A stretch of DNA of 64,000 nt from Effrenium voratum (Eukaryota; Sar; Dinophyceae; Suessiales; Symbiodiniaceae), in assembly GCA_963377175.1 (NCBI GenBank), contig CAUJNA010000824.1, positions 816,001-880,000 on the forward strand, written 5' to 3'. Below the pieces are notes generated by a model. That model had not been told where the DNA came from, did not search any database, and saw nothing but the letters and a program-made list of their open reading frames with translations. A program made the translations under genes and the position numbers. The stretch's first letter is position 1. Every line of letters begins with the position of its first letter. This document shows positions 18,101 through 26,760 of the stretch, piece by piece.

Positions 18101-19047
18101 GAGATAACAAATACTCGAGACTATGAAGTATATACTGATAACATTATAGATAACATTTTTGAATATAATATTTTGTTAAAAGAATGTAAGCGAATTAACA
18201 CACAGGAAGATAAAGATAAACTAAGAAATATTAAAATTGATATTTTTGAAAATAAATTACCTATTATGAAAGTTATTGAACAATACTTTGAATATACAAC
18301 TGACATAAGCAAATCAATCAACAACATAGCATTTTTAAATACAACTTGTAAAAATGTATCAAATGAAATTAGAAAATTAGAAAATAGAAAAGATGAATAT
18401 GAAGTAGGATAATTTTTAATTTGTAGAGAATATACAACAACTAAAACATCAGTTTTTAATGTAAATTTCAAATATAAGATTGTTCATATTGGAAGCGATG
18501 GAATATTTACGTTGAAAAATGTTAAAACTGAAATTCTACAGTCTTTGCCAGTTGATAAAATAAGAAGTAATTTTATATTTGCATATTGCTCGACTTGTCA
18601 TTCTGCCCAAGGCAGTAGCATTGATGATACCATAACAATTTTTGATTATAACCATTTTTTGGTAAAGAATTATCCAGAATGGATATGGACTGCAATTACA
18701 AGGTGTAGAGATTTAAACAAAGTCAAATTTTATAAATATACGAAAGATATTGATGATGTATTTAATCAAAAATGTATTATGAGTTATTTTGAAAGGAAAA
18801 TATTAAATTACAAAGAACAAGACAGGAAAGCCAAAAGAACAATACCTAAAGAAGGTTATGTAAATGCGCAATGGTTTTTAAATAATATCACTAATCAATG
18901 TAATTACTGCGGATGCGGTTTTTCTATGGATATTAAAAACGGTAATATAATGACAATCTGACAGCGCAACGTAAATCAAACGAGTTGTCACACGAACTGA
19001 ATAATATTATTCCTTACTGTGTTAGATGCAATTGTAGTTGTAAATGA
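15126..19047 (+). CDS. Replication protein: family B DNA polymerase + SF1 helicase + C-terminal CxxC module, interrupted
   Basis: One coding region of about 1,300 codons, broken four times. Part 1 (15126-16409) has an in-frame TAA at 15780-15782, then NECWINALTDFYSDT and YAMVKHSHIYAL. The frame shifts at the A8 run 16385-16392. Part 2 carries polymerase motif A (EIDISKAFTHAF, about 16805), motif B (KKLVANVNYG, about 17174) and motif C (SVKTDAF, about 17516). The helicase follows: Walker A GALPGTGKS (17777), Walker B VIVFDE, and ATGDTKQLKP. A TAA at 18410-18412 intervenes, then CHSAQGSSIDD and WTAITRCRDL. The end has CNYCGCG, and after a one-base shift at 18955 a second segment with YCVRCNCSCK, giving an HNH-like zinc module. 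It probably replicates the viral genome. Unbroken function is doubtful unless the breaks are sequencing errors. Confidence 0.85.
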
Positions 19048-19070
19048 TAATAATTTAAATAATATTTTAA

Positions 19071-19101
19071 TATTTCTTGTACAAAAAGTATTTAAAGAAA
19101 T
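19071..19101 (+). promoter_or_regulatory. Early-type promoter motif
   Basis: TATTTCTTGTACAAAAA then GTATTTAAAGAAATA, about 25 bases upstream of the ATG at 19127. Almost identical to the copies at 184 and 13104. Confidence 0.6.
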
Positions 19102-19126
19102 AAAAACTATATATATTATAATAGAA

Positions 19127-19652
19127 ATGGTGGAAACCGAAATCAATAATTATATCAATAAGAAATGCTACAACTGTTGCCACTTCAAAAAGGAAAATAT
19201 GGAATTATATAAATTAGATTTACCTAATGGAATAGTTAATAATATTATTGATTATTCTTTGGGTAAAGAAACTTTATGTAAAATTTGTAGAAATTGGAGA
19301 TATTACCAAGAAGCAATCGATTGTAATTTGGATATTAAAAGGTTTAATGAAAGAAATGTTGAAGATGACATTTTGATATTTTTAACTGTGTATAAAATAC
19401 CACCTTATGATTATGTTAGAGCATTTATGAAAATCAGTAAGAAAAAGTATGAAATGATTGACTGCATATTATGGATGTTGGAGTATCAAAGAAAAGAAGG
19501 GTTTGATGTAAAAAAAAATCATTAAATCATATATTGAAAGTGAACAGTTTAATGTTAAAAATATAGTGAGAGATATTGATATTATTTTTAAAATGATGTA
19601 TGAAAGAGGTAAGATATATCAATTAAATAGTTATCCTGAACTAAAATTATAA
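19127..19652 (+). CDS. Zinc-ribbon family protein at the right end, frameshifted
   Basis: The ATG at 19127 follows the early-type promoter and gives MVETEINNYINKKCYNCCHF, then CKICRNW, two CxxC knuckles about 45 residues apart. Helical sequence follows (RYYQEAIDCNLDIKRF ... YKIPPYDYVRAFMKI). The frame closes at 19525 directly after an A9 run. The next frame continues with KSYIESEQFNVKNIVRDIDI to a TAA at 19650-19652, which overlaps the first bases of the right inverted repeat. It would total about 175 residues. It is a paralogue of the genes at 1-156 and 13152. The role is unknown. Confidence 0.6.
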
Positions 19653-19698
19653 TCATACTATGATTATAACATTTATACCCTTATATGTTATAATTATA
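19650..19698. repeat. 49-bp inverted repeat, right copy
   Basis: Reverse complement of 233-281, 47 of 49 bases identical. It contains ATTATAACAT/ATGTTATAAT arms and the perfect palindrome TAATCATA-C-TATGATTA. It begins inside the stop codon of the gene at 19127. Possible roles: element terminus, hairpin terminator, or replication site. Confidence 0.7.
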
Positions 19699-20134
19699 AT
19701 GTAAGTATAGCGTTTTATATATTGAAGATAAAATCCTACAAGACGGGCCATGCGCAACTCCGGAATATCCAAATTTTGAAAAATGATTAATTATTTGTCT
19801 TCTCATTGAATTATTGAAAATGTTGTTTCTTATTGAATAATTCTTCTTAAGATGCTATATATATTTATCTCTTTTGAAAAAAATATATTTTCTAAAATAT
19901 TTTGGAAAATGTGTGTTTTTGAAAATAAAAATGTTTAGGTGTATTGATTTTTTCAAAAAATAATTTATTTTTCGTTTTCGTATGCTGTAATAAAAAATAT
20001 ATATTTATCAAAATGTGTTTAGACTGTTTCAAAAAATGTTTTAAAATGGCTGTTTTGAGGCGCTTATTCAAAAAATGCAAAAACACCTAGGGTGGACCCT
20101 AGACTTTTGAGTCCGAAAAAAGTTGCGCATGGCC
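19699..20134. repeat. AT-rich segment bounded by a 14-bp inverted repeat, ending at the host junction
   Basis: GGCCATGCGCAACT at 19746-19759 and its exact reverse complement at 20121-20134 bracket about 390 bp of AT-rich DNA with no credible gene. Just inside the right arm lies a small palindrome, CTAGGGT-GG-ACCCTAG (20087-20102). Composition changes to host-like immediately after 20134. It may be the physical end of the virus or a small independent element at the boundary. The 64-codon minus-strand ORF inside is low-complexity and not accepted as a gene. Confidence 0.6.
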
Positions 20135-20440
20135 TATCCTAACTGACATACCCCCTCTTTATCCTCCCTTCTCAAAACGGTTTCTCCGAACATCAGGTTC
20201 CATGTGAAAAGGGTGGGAGGGTAAATCCCCTTGCACCCTCTTAGGTCAATTCTGGAAAAGAGGTGCACTCTGCAAGGTTCCATGTGTGAAAAGGGTCGGA
20301 GGCCAAACACATTTTTCTCGTGGCCGTCCTCTGCAGCCGTCCTCTGCCAGTTGTTAGTTCCCCCTGTTGGTTTTCACACGCTTTGAGGAGAATGTAGTGC
20401 AAAGATTTTCCATTTTCCGAGTTTTGAATGTACTGAACAG
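20135..20440. other. Host flank with a short direct duplication
   Basis: Abrupt change to mixed GC composition. GGTTCCATGTGAAAAGGGT and the following GGAGG recur about 79 bp later (near 20197 and 20276). No gene is visible. Confidence 0.5.
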
Positions 20441-20475
20441 GTTTACGGTTTACGGTTTAGGGTTTAGGGTTTAGC
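20441..20475. repeat. Telomere-like heptamer repeat
   Basis: Five heptamers in tandem, two TTTACGG followed by TTTAGGG units. TTTAGGG is the plant/dinoflagellate telomere type. It lies about 310 bp from the virus/host junction. Confidence 0.7.
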
Positions 20476-20531
20476 CTTCGTGGCACCTGGGTTTCTTCGC
20501 AGCCTTCGTCGCGCTCTCGTCTCCGTCTCAG

Positions 20532-20683
20532 CCTTCGTGGCGCTCTCATCTCGGCCATCGTCGATGCCAGGCCGGGCGCGGATCTGGTGCTGCAGGTCTC
20601 CACGGCCAGCGGGGCGCTGGACCTCTCCAGCGAGCCCAGCCTGGGGAACCTGCCCCCCGCGGCGGCGGCGCAGGCGGCAGGCG
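20532..20683 (+). CDS. Exon-like coding island
   Basis: Preceded by a good acceptor (CTCCGTCTCAG) and followed by a GTGATG donor-like site. The frame through VDARPGADLVLQVSTASGAL and DLSSEPSLGNLPPAAAA has clear coding character and high third-position GC. No domain is recognised. It is probably one exon of a host gene on the + strand. Confidence 0.35.
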
Positions 20684-20739
20684 GTGATGCGAGAGACGCG
20701 CGCGGGGGAGCGCTTTGGGGTCTGTTGAGGCATGTAGAT

Positions 20740-21050
20740 ATGTGCGCATATGTTTTCATATATATAGTGCGCGCACTAGATATATATATATACATGTATA
20801 TATGTATGTATGTACATAGAATTGGCGCTCCACCTTTTTTGGGCTTACAACTCTATCTTCAACATGCTGTTTGCCACCGGTCGATCTGCCAATGGTCACC
20901 CAGATCACCTCATGTCAAGCTGCCACACAAACGGGGACGCATGTGCACACATACACATTATTTATAAATATATAGGGGTGACCATATACACATTTATATA
21001 TATATATGCATATATAACTATAGTATGTACATATTGTCTCCGAAAGGATC
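20740..21050. repeat. TA-rich microsatellite cluster
   Basis: Two blocks of alternating TATA/TATG (about 20757-20818 and 20965-21030) surround a short non-coding stretch. No gene seen. Confidence 0.6.
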
Positions 21051-22592
21051 AAACCTGGCTCCGGTTTGTGCTCTCAAACCAAGTTCAATGACACCTCAAA
21101 CACACAGAACCCCACCAAATCGAGTGATTCCATGTACTAGTATACACCTTCCCAGTCAGTTGGAACCCTCCCAGTCAGGTTTCATGTTGGTGGAAGGGGA
21201 ACCCAGGGGTTGCCCACCCTTTGGGAACATGTTCAGTGGCTTTCAAGTGCTTGCTTCCTGGCTCCAAGAGCAAAGCATGACACCGCTGGGCCATACAGTG
21301 TTTCAAAGGTTCTGTAAGGAACCAGGGATCCACTAGCGGGAAGACTCTTAGTCGGACCCCTGGCAAGACTCCTCCGTCCCTCACTTTCGCCTCACTTTTC
21401 CGGGGGGAGTTTCGTGGATAGGGGACCAGGTCAACAAAACCCGGAAAAAAAAAGCAAAAAAAAACCTCACAGGTCAAACAAACAGCGCAAAACACATGAT
21501 GTTCGGACAGTGTGGGGTGCAACTGTCCAGGCGCGCTGACGCTGGCCTGGCCGTCCCAAAGCCTGGCGCGGGCTGAGGGGCGCTTGGTGCCAGCCCGTTG
21601 GCCCAGCTGAAATCTGCAAGACGGCAGGTCAACCCCGTCTTTTTTTGTATTGTTTTTGCGGGGACGCCCCCGCAAAAAGGGTGGTTTTCCTCTTGGTGTC
21701 CCTGTGAGTTTCACCAAAAAAGAACTAGCAACTCAAAAACGACCAGTTGGGAGGCCCAGAAAAGGGGGGACATTTCAAGCCTGTGAGGACAGCGTCTGAG
21801 ATGGGGTTCCTGAAATTGGCCCACCCCTTGTGCTTTCGTAAAACCAAAAGGAGCCCGTGATTTGTTTTGCCCAGAACTCGCTCATGGGCATAAAACGGGG
21901 AAGTCGACAGCAGAACGGGTCGGCTCGCTGGCTTCGTCCTGAGGGTCCCCTCTGATTTAGACCCACAGGCAATGGGTGGCTTTTTCTTCAGATTCCCTTT
22001 AAAACCAGGTTTCACACACACGCACGCACAACAGCAGGGCAAAACGTGGATTTCTATCCCCAGCCGGGTATGTCGTTTTTGAGTCGGTGCCCCTTTTTGC
22101 GTGGAATCAAAGGGAAACCAAGCGGAAAGCCAGTGGCAAATCGGTTGGAACCTACCAGTACGCCTGCCACTGTTCAAGAGCTTCAGTGACCCCTGGCGCC
22201 TGCCAGATTTGGGGGGCTGTGATGGCGATCTCTTCCATAGGCGCCCATTTGGGTTGCTCCATTGTTTCAATTCACTTGGCGTCTTTTAAATCTACTGGGT
22301 GGGAAAATGTCACTTTTGGAGGTTTGAAAAGGGAAGGGTCTCCTTTTGCCACAATCAACCTGTGTTCATCTTTTCAGCTGCAACCTGCGGCGCGCATTTG
22401 TCCTTCAAACGGTCCTTGCATCCCCATGGCAGGGGAAGGATTGCTCCTTGGTTGGGGCCGTTGGCCTTTAGCTTATTGAACAGTTTCCGTAGACGGCATT
22501 GTGGATCGCGACTTCCTTGCCGGCTCCTTGCTGTCTCAGCTGATATATGCCAAAAGGAAGCCGCGCATGTGTTTGGGTCCTCAATTTCAGAC
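21051..22592. other. Host intergenic or intronic DNA
   Basis: No convincing exon. It holds a perfect hairpin at 21653-21678 (TTTTGCGGGG / CCCCGCAAAA around a short loop), of which a second copy lies at 62274-62297. ORFs here lack coding character. Confidence 0.4.
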
Positions 22593-22723
22593 ATACTGTG
22601 GATTCGATGGACTAAATCCTGCACCACTTTCAAAGTATTGGAAACCATTGTTTGTTGGTAGTTACAGGGGAATCATCATTCCAGGGTTTCTTAGGTGGTG
22701 CAGGATTTGGTCCATCCACAGTA
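22593..22723. repeat. Family C inverted-repeat element, copy 1
   Basis: Ends read TACTGTGGA...AAATCCTGCACCAC on the left and the complementary GTGGTGCAGGATTTGG...TCCACAGTA on the right, about 30-base arms around a 70-base loop. Related copies: 26229, 59485, 60790. Confidence 0.7.
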
Positions 22724-23705
22724 GAAAAGGAGGTTCACACAATCAATAATTTCTCAATTTGTTTTTCAGAAATAGCCAGGCAGTTCACCAAGAAGAAAAG
22801 GCGCTGTTTGGGTGCCCGTGCTTCCCTAGATGTCACCCACCCGCCGGTCTGGCGGTGATGTTGAGAACCCATCAGCCCATACAGATCGCCGGTCTGTCAG
22901 AGGTGGACCCCACAACCGACACACAAGCCTGCAATCATACTGTAGGTGTCCTTTTTGGTTGTTTTTGCAAAAAAGATAGATGGCGAAGGACACCTATGTC
23001 TGCAATATTTCGGGCCTGGGCCAAGAAATGCCAAGAAGGTTCCCGCTTGTTCGTCTGAAGGATTAATTCTTCAATGGTTGCTGGGGCTATGAGTTCTATC
23101 GGGCCCAGGGGTCTGCAAAGGTGTCACGGCCCCCCTTTTTTGCGGTTGTAAGGGGAATTTCAAAAAATAACCCCCCTTTTTTTGGTGGGGGAGACATCCA
23201 ACAAAACGGCACACCCATTTTGGGGTTGTCCAAATAGTAGAAAAAGACACCCATTTTGTTGGTTTGGGGCGCGGGTGGTTTGGGTCGAGTGCTTCCTTGA
23301 GGGGTGTTCGATCGAGGCGCAAGATGGCTTCAGCCGGATCTGGGCCTTGCCGCTGCGCTTCGAAGGAGGCGACCTGGTGATGGCCGGGGTTTGGTTTTGG
23401 TTTACTTGTTTCTTTGTTAGGTGGGCGGGTTGTGGGTTTGGTTTGGTTTGGTTTGGTTTGGTTTGGTTTGGTTTGGTTGGTTGGTTTGTTGGTTTGTCTG
23501 CAATCCAAAAGGGGCCTGCAACCCGATTCCTGGGTGTTCCACAAGGTGCTGACCGAGTTTGGTGATCTTTTTCCCCATTTTCTCAATTGTGCCCTGTTTC
23601 CTTTCCCGCAACTTCCAGCCATGTTTTAATGCTCACTTCCTGAGTTCCTGAAGCTTATGTACTTGGCTAGCCAGACATTCCCTTTTGGCTTCTCCAAGTC
23701 CAGTC
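22724..23705 (+). other. Host DNA with one exon-like island and a GGTTT microsatellite
   Basis: The frame through SIEAQDGFSRIWALPLRFEG (about 23305-23375) looks coding and precedes a GTGATG donor-like site. GGTTT repeats about ten times at 23430-23496. The remainder shows nothing identifiable. Confidence 0.35.
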
Positions 23706-23919
23706 AATTGATCAACCTTTGAATGACCCAGAGGGAGCCTTTCAAGGCTTGGTGGCTCCCAGCCATCCGGTTCCTTAGCTTTTTAGCCCTTTAGTGTTCA
23801 GTGGTGGTGTCCGAATTTAATCCACTAAAAGTTAGTCACTGTTCGCAGGGGATCCAACAACGGGCAGCCCAGGGCCAGCAAATTGATCAACCTTTGAACC
23901 AGAGGGAGCCTTTGAAGGG
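23706..23919. repeat. Family D element flanked by direct repeats
   Basis: AATTGATCAACCTTTGAA, plus a further 20 bases of similarity, occurs at 23706 and 23881. Between them lies a family D copy (23748-23872) beginning TTGGTGGCTCCCAGCC and containing the CCACTAAAAGTTAG core. The flanking duplication may mark the insertion. Confidence 0.55.
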
Positions 23920-24160
23920 ACACCGTTTTTGGCGCCCAAACCCACCGGAGCGTCCCCCCACAGCTCAGGCGAGGCTGGGGAGGTCTGGCTGGCGCTGGAC
24001 GCCTTAGGCTCTGGCCGGCCCTGGGCGGGGGAAACCGCCGGGGCGGCGAGCCCGGCGCGCCTGGGAAGTCCGAGAGGGGGAGGGGGAGGGGAGGAGTCGG
24101 GGAGGGGGAGGGGAGGGGAGGAGGAGGGGAGGGGAGGAGGGGAGAGGGAAGCCAAAAATA
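23920..24160 (+). other. Exon-like island followed by GGGGAGG minisatellite
   Basis: After the acceptor-like CCCCCCACAG (near 23961), the frame GEAGEVWLALDALGSGRPWA looks coding up to about 24070. A purine-only GGGGAGG/GGAGGGG run occupies 24074-24150. Confidence 0.35.
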
Positions 24161-24900
24161 TTTACTTTTCGGGACAAAAAATGGGATGCCGAAACTGGGG
24201 CTCCTGGTTGGGCCAAGGCAAGAATGGGACGCCGAACCCTTTTTTTTGGGGTTGGGAAGGTTTCACTTCGGGTTTTTGGTGGTCGGGACAGAGTTTTTGG
24301 TTGGTTTGGTTTGCCATTTCCGTTTCGGTCAAATGGATCAACTTCCGGTGACCCCTGATGTTTCTCAGGTTGGACCCATGGGAAGTTCATCGGACATTTG
24401 GTTGGGATGGCAGAATGTTGATTTAAGTTCATCCATGTTCGTCCCTTGGTTTGAACACTATGCTACATATATGTTGGTTGCCTGGCTCTCATAGTCTTGC
24501 ATAACAATGATATAAATGATAATAGTTGATAATTCGAAATGTGCCATCATGATTATTAGTAATGCAGACAATGACTAATAAACAGCAATAACGATAATAG
24601 CAATAGTAAATCAAACCATAACAAAACCAACACGTAACAATAGTAAGCGCAATGATTGTATTCATACATTTACACAACATCATATCCCGTCGATGTCCGG
24701 ACACTACTATATATGTATATACATATATATATATATACACATACATCTACATCTACATCTACATCTACATGTACATATACACACATATATATATACATAT
24801 ATATATATATATGCATTTATATTTATATGTGTGTACGCATACACACACATATATATATACATATATATAAGGTGCTTCGGGAAGCCCATAGGAGCCCCGG
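24161..24900. repeat. Host DNA with AT-rich and ACATCT microsatellites
   Basis: No gene seen. About 24500-24660 is unusually AT-rich. Repeats of TA, ACATCT and CACA occupy 24705-24870. Confidence 0.5.
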
Positions 24901-25180
24901 TTGCGCTATTCTGTTTTTGTTGTGCATGGTGTTGTTCTTTTTTTGGGGGGGTCCCCTTTTGGCCCATCCCAGGGCGCCGCCGCGGGCGTGGCCGGCGCCC
25001 AACGAGGAGCTGCCGCTGCCACTGCCCAGCGCCGGAAGGGCGGAAGCGCCGCTCGCGGAAGGGGTGGGGTTGGAGCCTTTGGGTGGGGGGGGGGGGGAAG
25101 GGGAGGGTGGGGGGAGGAAGGGAGGAAGGGAGGGAGGGTCGGGGGGAAGGAGAACGTCGACCCAGGTTAGTCAACCTTCT
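24901..25180 (+). other. Exon-like GC-rich island and G-run
   Basis: The frame PAPNEELPLPLPSAGRAEA (about 24980-25060) has coding-like bias on +. A G-rich run with up to twelve consecutive G follows at 25083-25150. No domain recognised. Confidence 0.25.
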
Positions 25181-26228
25181 CTATGAATCCACGGGTTCAG
25201 CACAGTCTCAGCATGGTGTTTGACACCCTTGTGGTTTCACCTACCAAGAAACTAGAACCAGTTTAGGACATGGACGAATTGCAGTTCTCACCTGAATTGA
25301 ATGGCCCAAATGGAGATACCCCACTTAGGTATGTGTTGAGGTTGCACTTCAAATGGACATACCTTGCTGGTGGAATGACCGAGTCCGGGTTTTGGGAAGG
25401 CACCGATTGAGATTTCCCTTAACGAAACCAAATTCGGGATGGTTTTTCTTGGGGTTATTCCAATTCTGATGCCCTGCCTATGGAGTCAGCAAGAAACAAA
25501 AGTTGAACCCAGTTGCCCCCGTAAAGGATACCAACTCGGATGGCTGGTGTTTTTCTCGGGGTCATTCCAATTCTCCTTCCCCCTTCGTTGCCTCAAGGCT
25601 TCTCGCCCTGCCCGCTTCGCCGCCGAACGGCGGCGGCATCTTCACCTCGCGACTGCGCCTCGGCCACCTCGGCCGCCTTGGCCGCCTCGGCCCAGCGAGA
25701 GCGGCAGCGGAAGCAAACAAAGAGCCAAAGAAGCGCGAAAGCAAAGCAACAAGCGAGCGCAGAAACAAGCAAGCAAACAAATTAACAAAGAAGCAAAGCA
25801 ACAAGCAAACAACCAAACAAACAAAGGCAGATGTTGAGCACGGTAGTAGGGAGACCAACCATGTTCTTGTTGTCAACCTGGTGCATGGCAAAGCCTCCAT
25901 TAATGAGGGAGCGTTGCAGTGGCAGGACAGCCGAGTGGTTGGACTTTTCCATGTCGAGGTTCACTGGGCATGTAATAGACAGAAGTGGGTCACAAGCATG
26001 TTTACAACCACTTGCCAGCTCATGCCCGCCTCAAGTAGGGGAACACGAGCCAGTGGCAGCTGTTGACATCGTTTCAAGGCCGCGAGGCCGTTAGGGCTTC
26101 AAACCACGTCTCAAGGACATGTTCACGTTCGGGTTTCGGAGGTATGGCGCTTATATTCCACGTAACGGACTTATATACCGCCTGTTATTGGTAATATAAG
26201 CATCCATACCTCGAACACCCATGCTCCA
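25181..26228. repeat. Host DNA with AAGCAAACAA-type repeats and an 85-bp hairpin
   Basis: GC-rich coding-like sequence at about 25590-25720 grades into degenerate AAGCAAACAA repeats to 25830. At 26130-26220 GGTATGG-CGCTTATATT pairs with AATATAAGC-ATCCATACC, an imperfect stem of about 27 bases. Confidence 0.45.
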
Positions 26229-26299
26229 TACTGTGGATGGACAGAATCCTGCACCACTTCATCCATCCCAACTGCAGGATTTTGTCCCTCCACACTAGT
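26229..26299. repeat. Family C inverted-repeat element, copy 2 (short)
   Basis: TACTGTGGATGGACAGAATC...CTGCACCA pairs with TGCAGGATTTTGTCC...CCACACTAG. The central loop is much shorter than in the other copies. Confidence 0.65.
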
Positions 26300-26398
26300 T
26301 CCTTCGATGGGGAGGCTCCTGGAAGGGCGGGTTCTCTCACTAGAAGTAGCCGCCTGGTTCTAAAGCTGCCTGGGGTTTTCCTTCAGGTGTTCAGATTC

Positions 26399-26399
26399 C

Positions 26400-26483
<84 letters not shown>
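26399..26483. repeat. AAT trinucleotide microsatellite
   Basis: About 28 uninterrupted AAT units. Confidence 0.95.
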
Positions 26484-26484
<1 letters not shown>

Positions 26485-26650
26485 TTTTCCCAACAGTATC
26501 AAGTAGTGTTGCACCAGTTGAATTATCACAATCTTTATCAGATGATGATAATATATATATATATATATGTATATATTATATTATACACAGCACCTCTTTC
26601 TCTTTCTGCGGGTTCTCCACAAATCCTCGGGTCACGCAACGGATCTTCAG

Positions 26651-26760
26651 TAGGCTGGGCTGGGCGGCCGTCTTGGCATTGCTCGCCTACTACACGCAGA
26701 ACTCTGCGTGGCTGAAAGCGGCGCTTTGGCCCTCCGGCTGCAGAGACCTGGGTCCCAGAC
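26651..26760 (+). other. Exon-like island with a possible membrane segment
   Basis: The + frame RLGWAAVLALLAYYTQNSAW, continuing LKAALWPSGCRDL, is hydrophobic and coding-like and follows CTTCAG. It could encode a signal anchor or membrane helix of a host protein. Boundaries uncertain. Confidence 0.3.

Noticed and set aside
8848..18412. Reassignment of TAA to a sense codon in this virus
   Set aside because: Several intact genes (for example the ATPase at 2895, the gene at 12799, and the 22-bp-array-adjacent methyltransferase end) terminate at TAA at the expected length, so global reassignment is unlikely.
19892..20086. 64-codon minus-strand ORF in the AT-rich boundary segment
   Set aside because: Phe/Lys/His low complexity from TTTTGAAAA-type sequence, no promoter motif, no conserved pattern.
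1..20134. Giant virus or virophage rather than PLV
   Set aside because: Genome span, capsid type, rve integrase and absence of a recognised adenovirus-like protease favour a PLV; no giant-virus hallmark genes are present.
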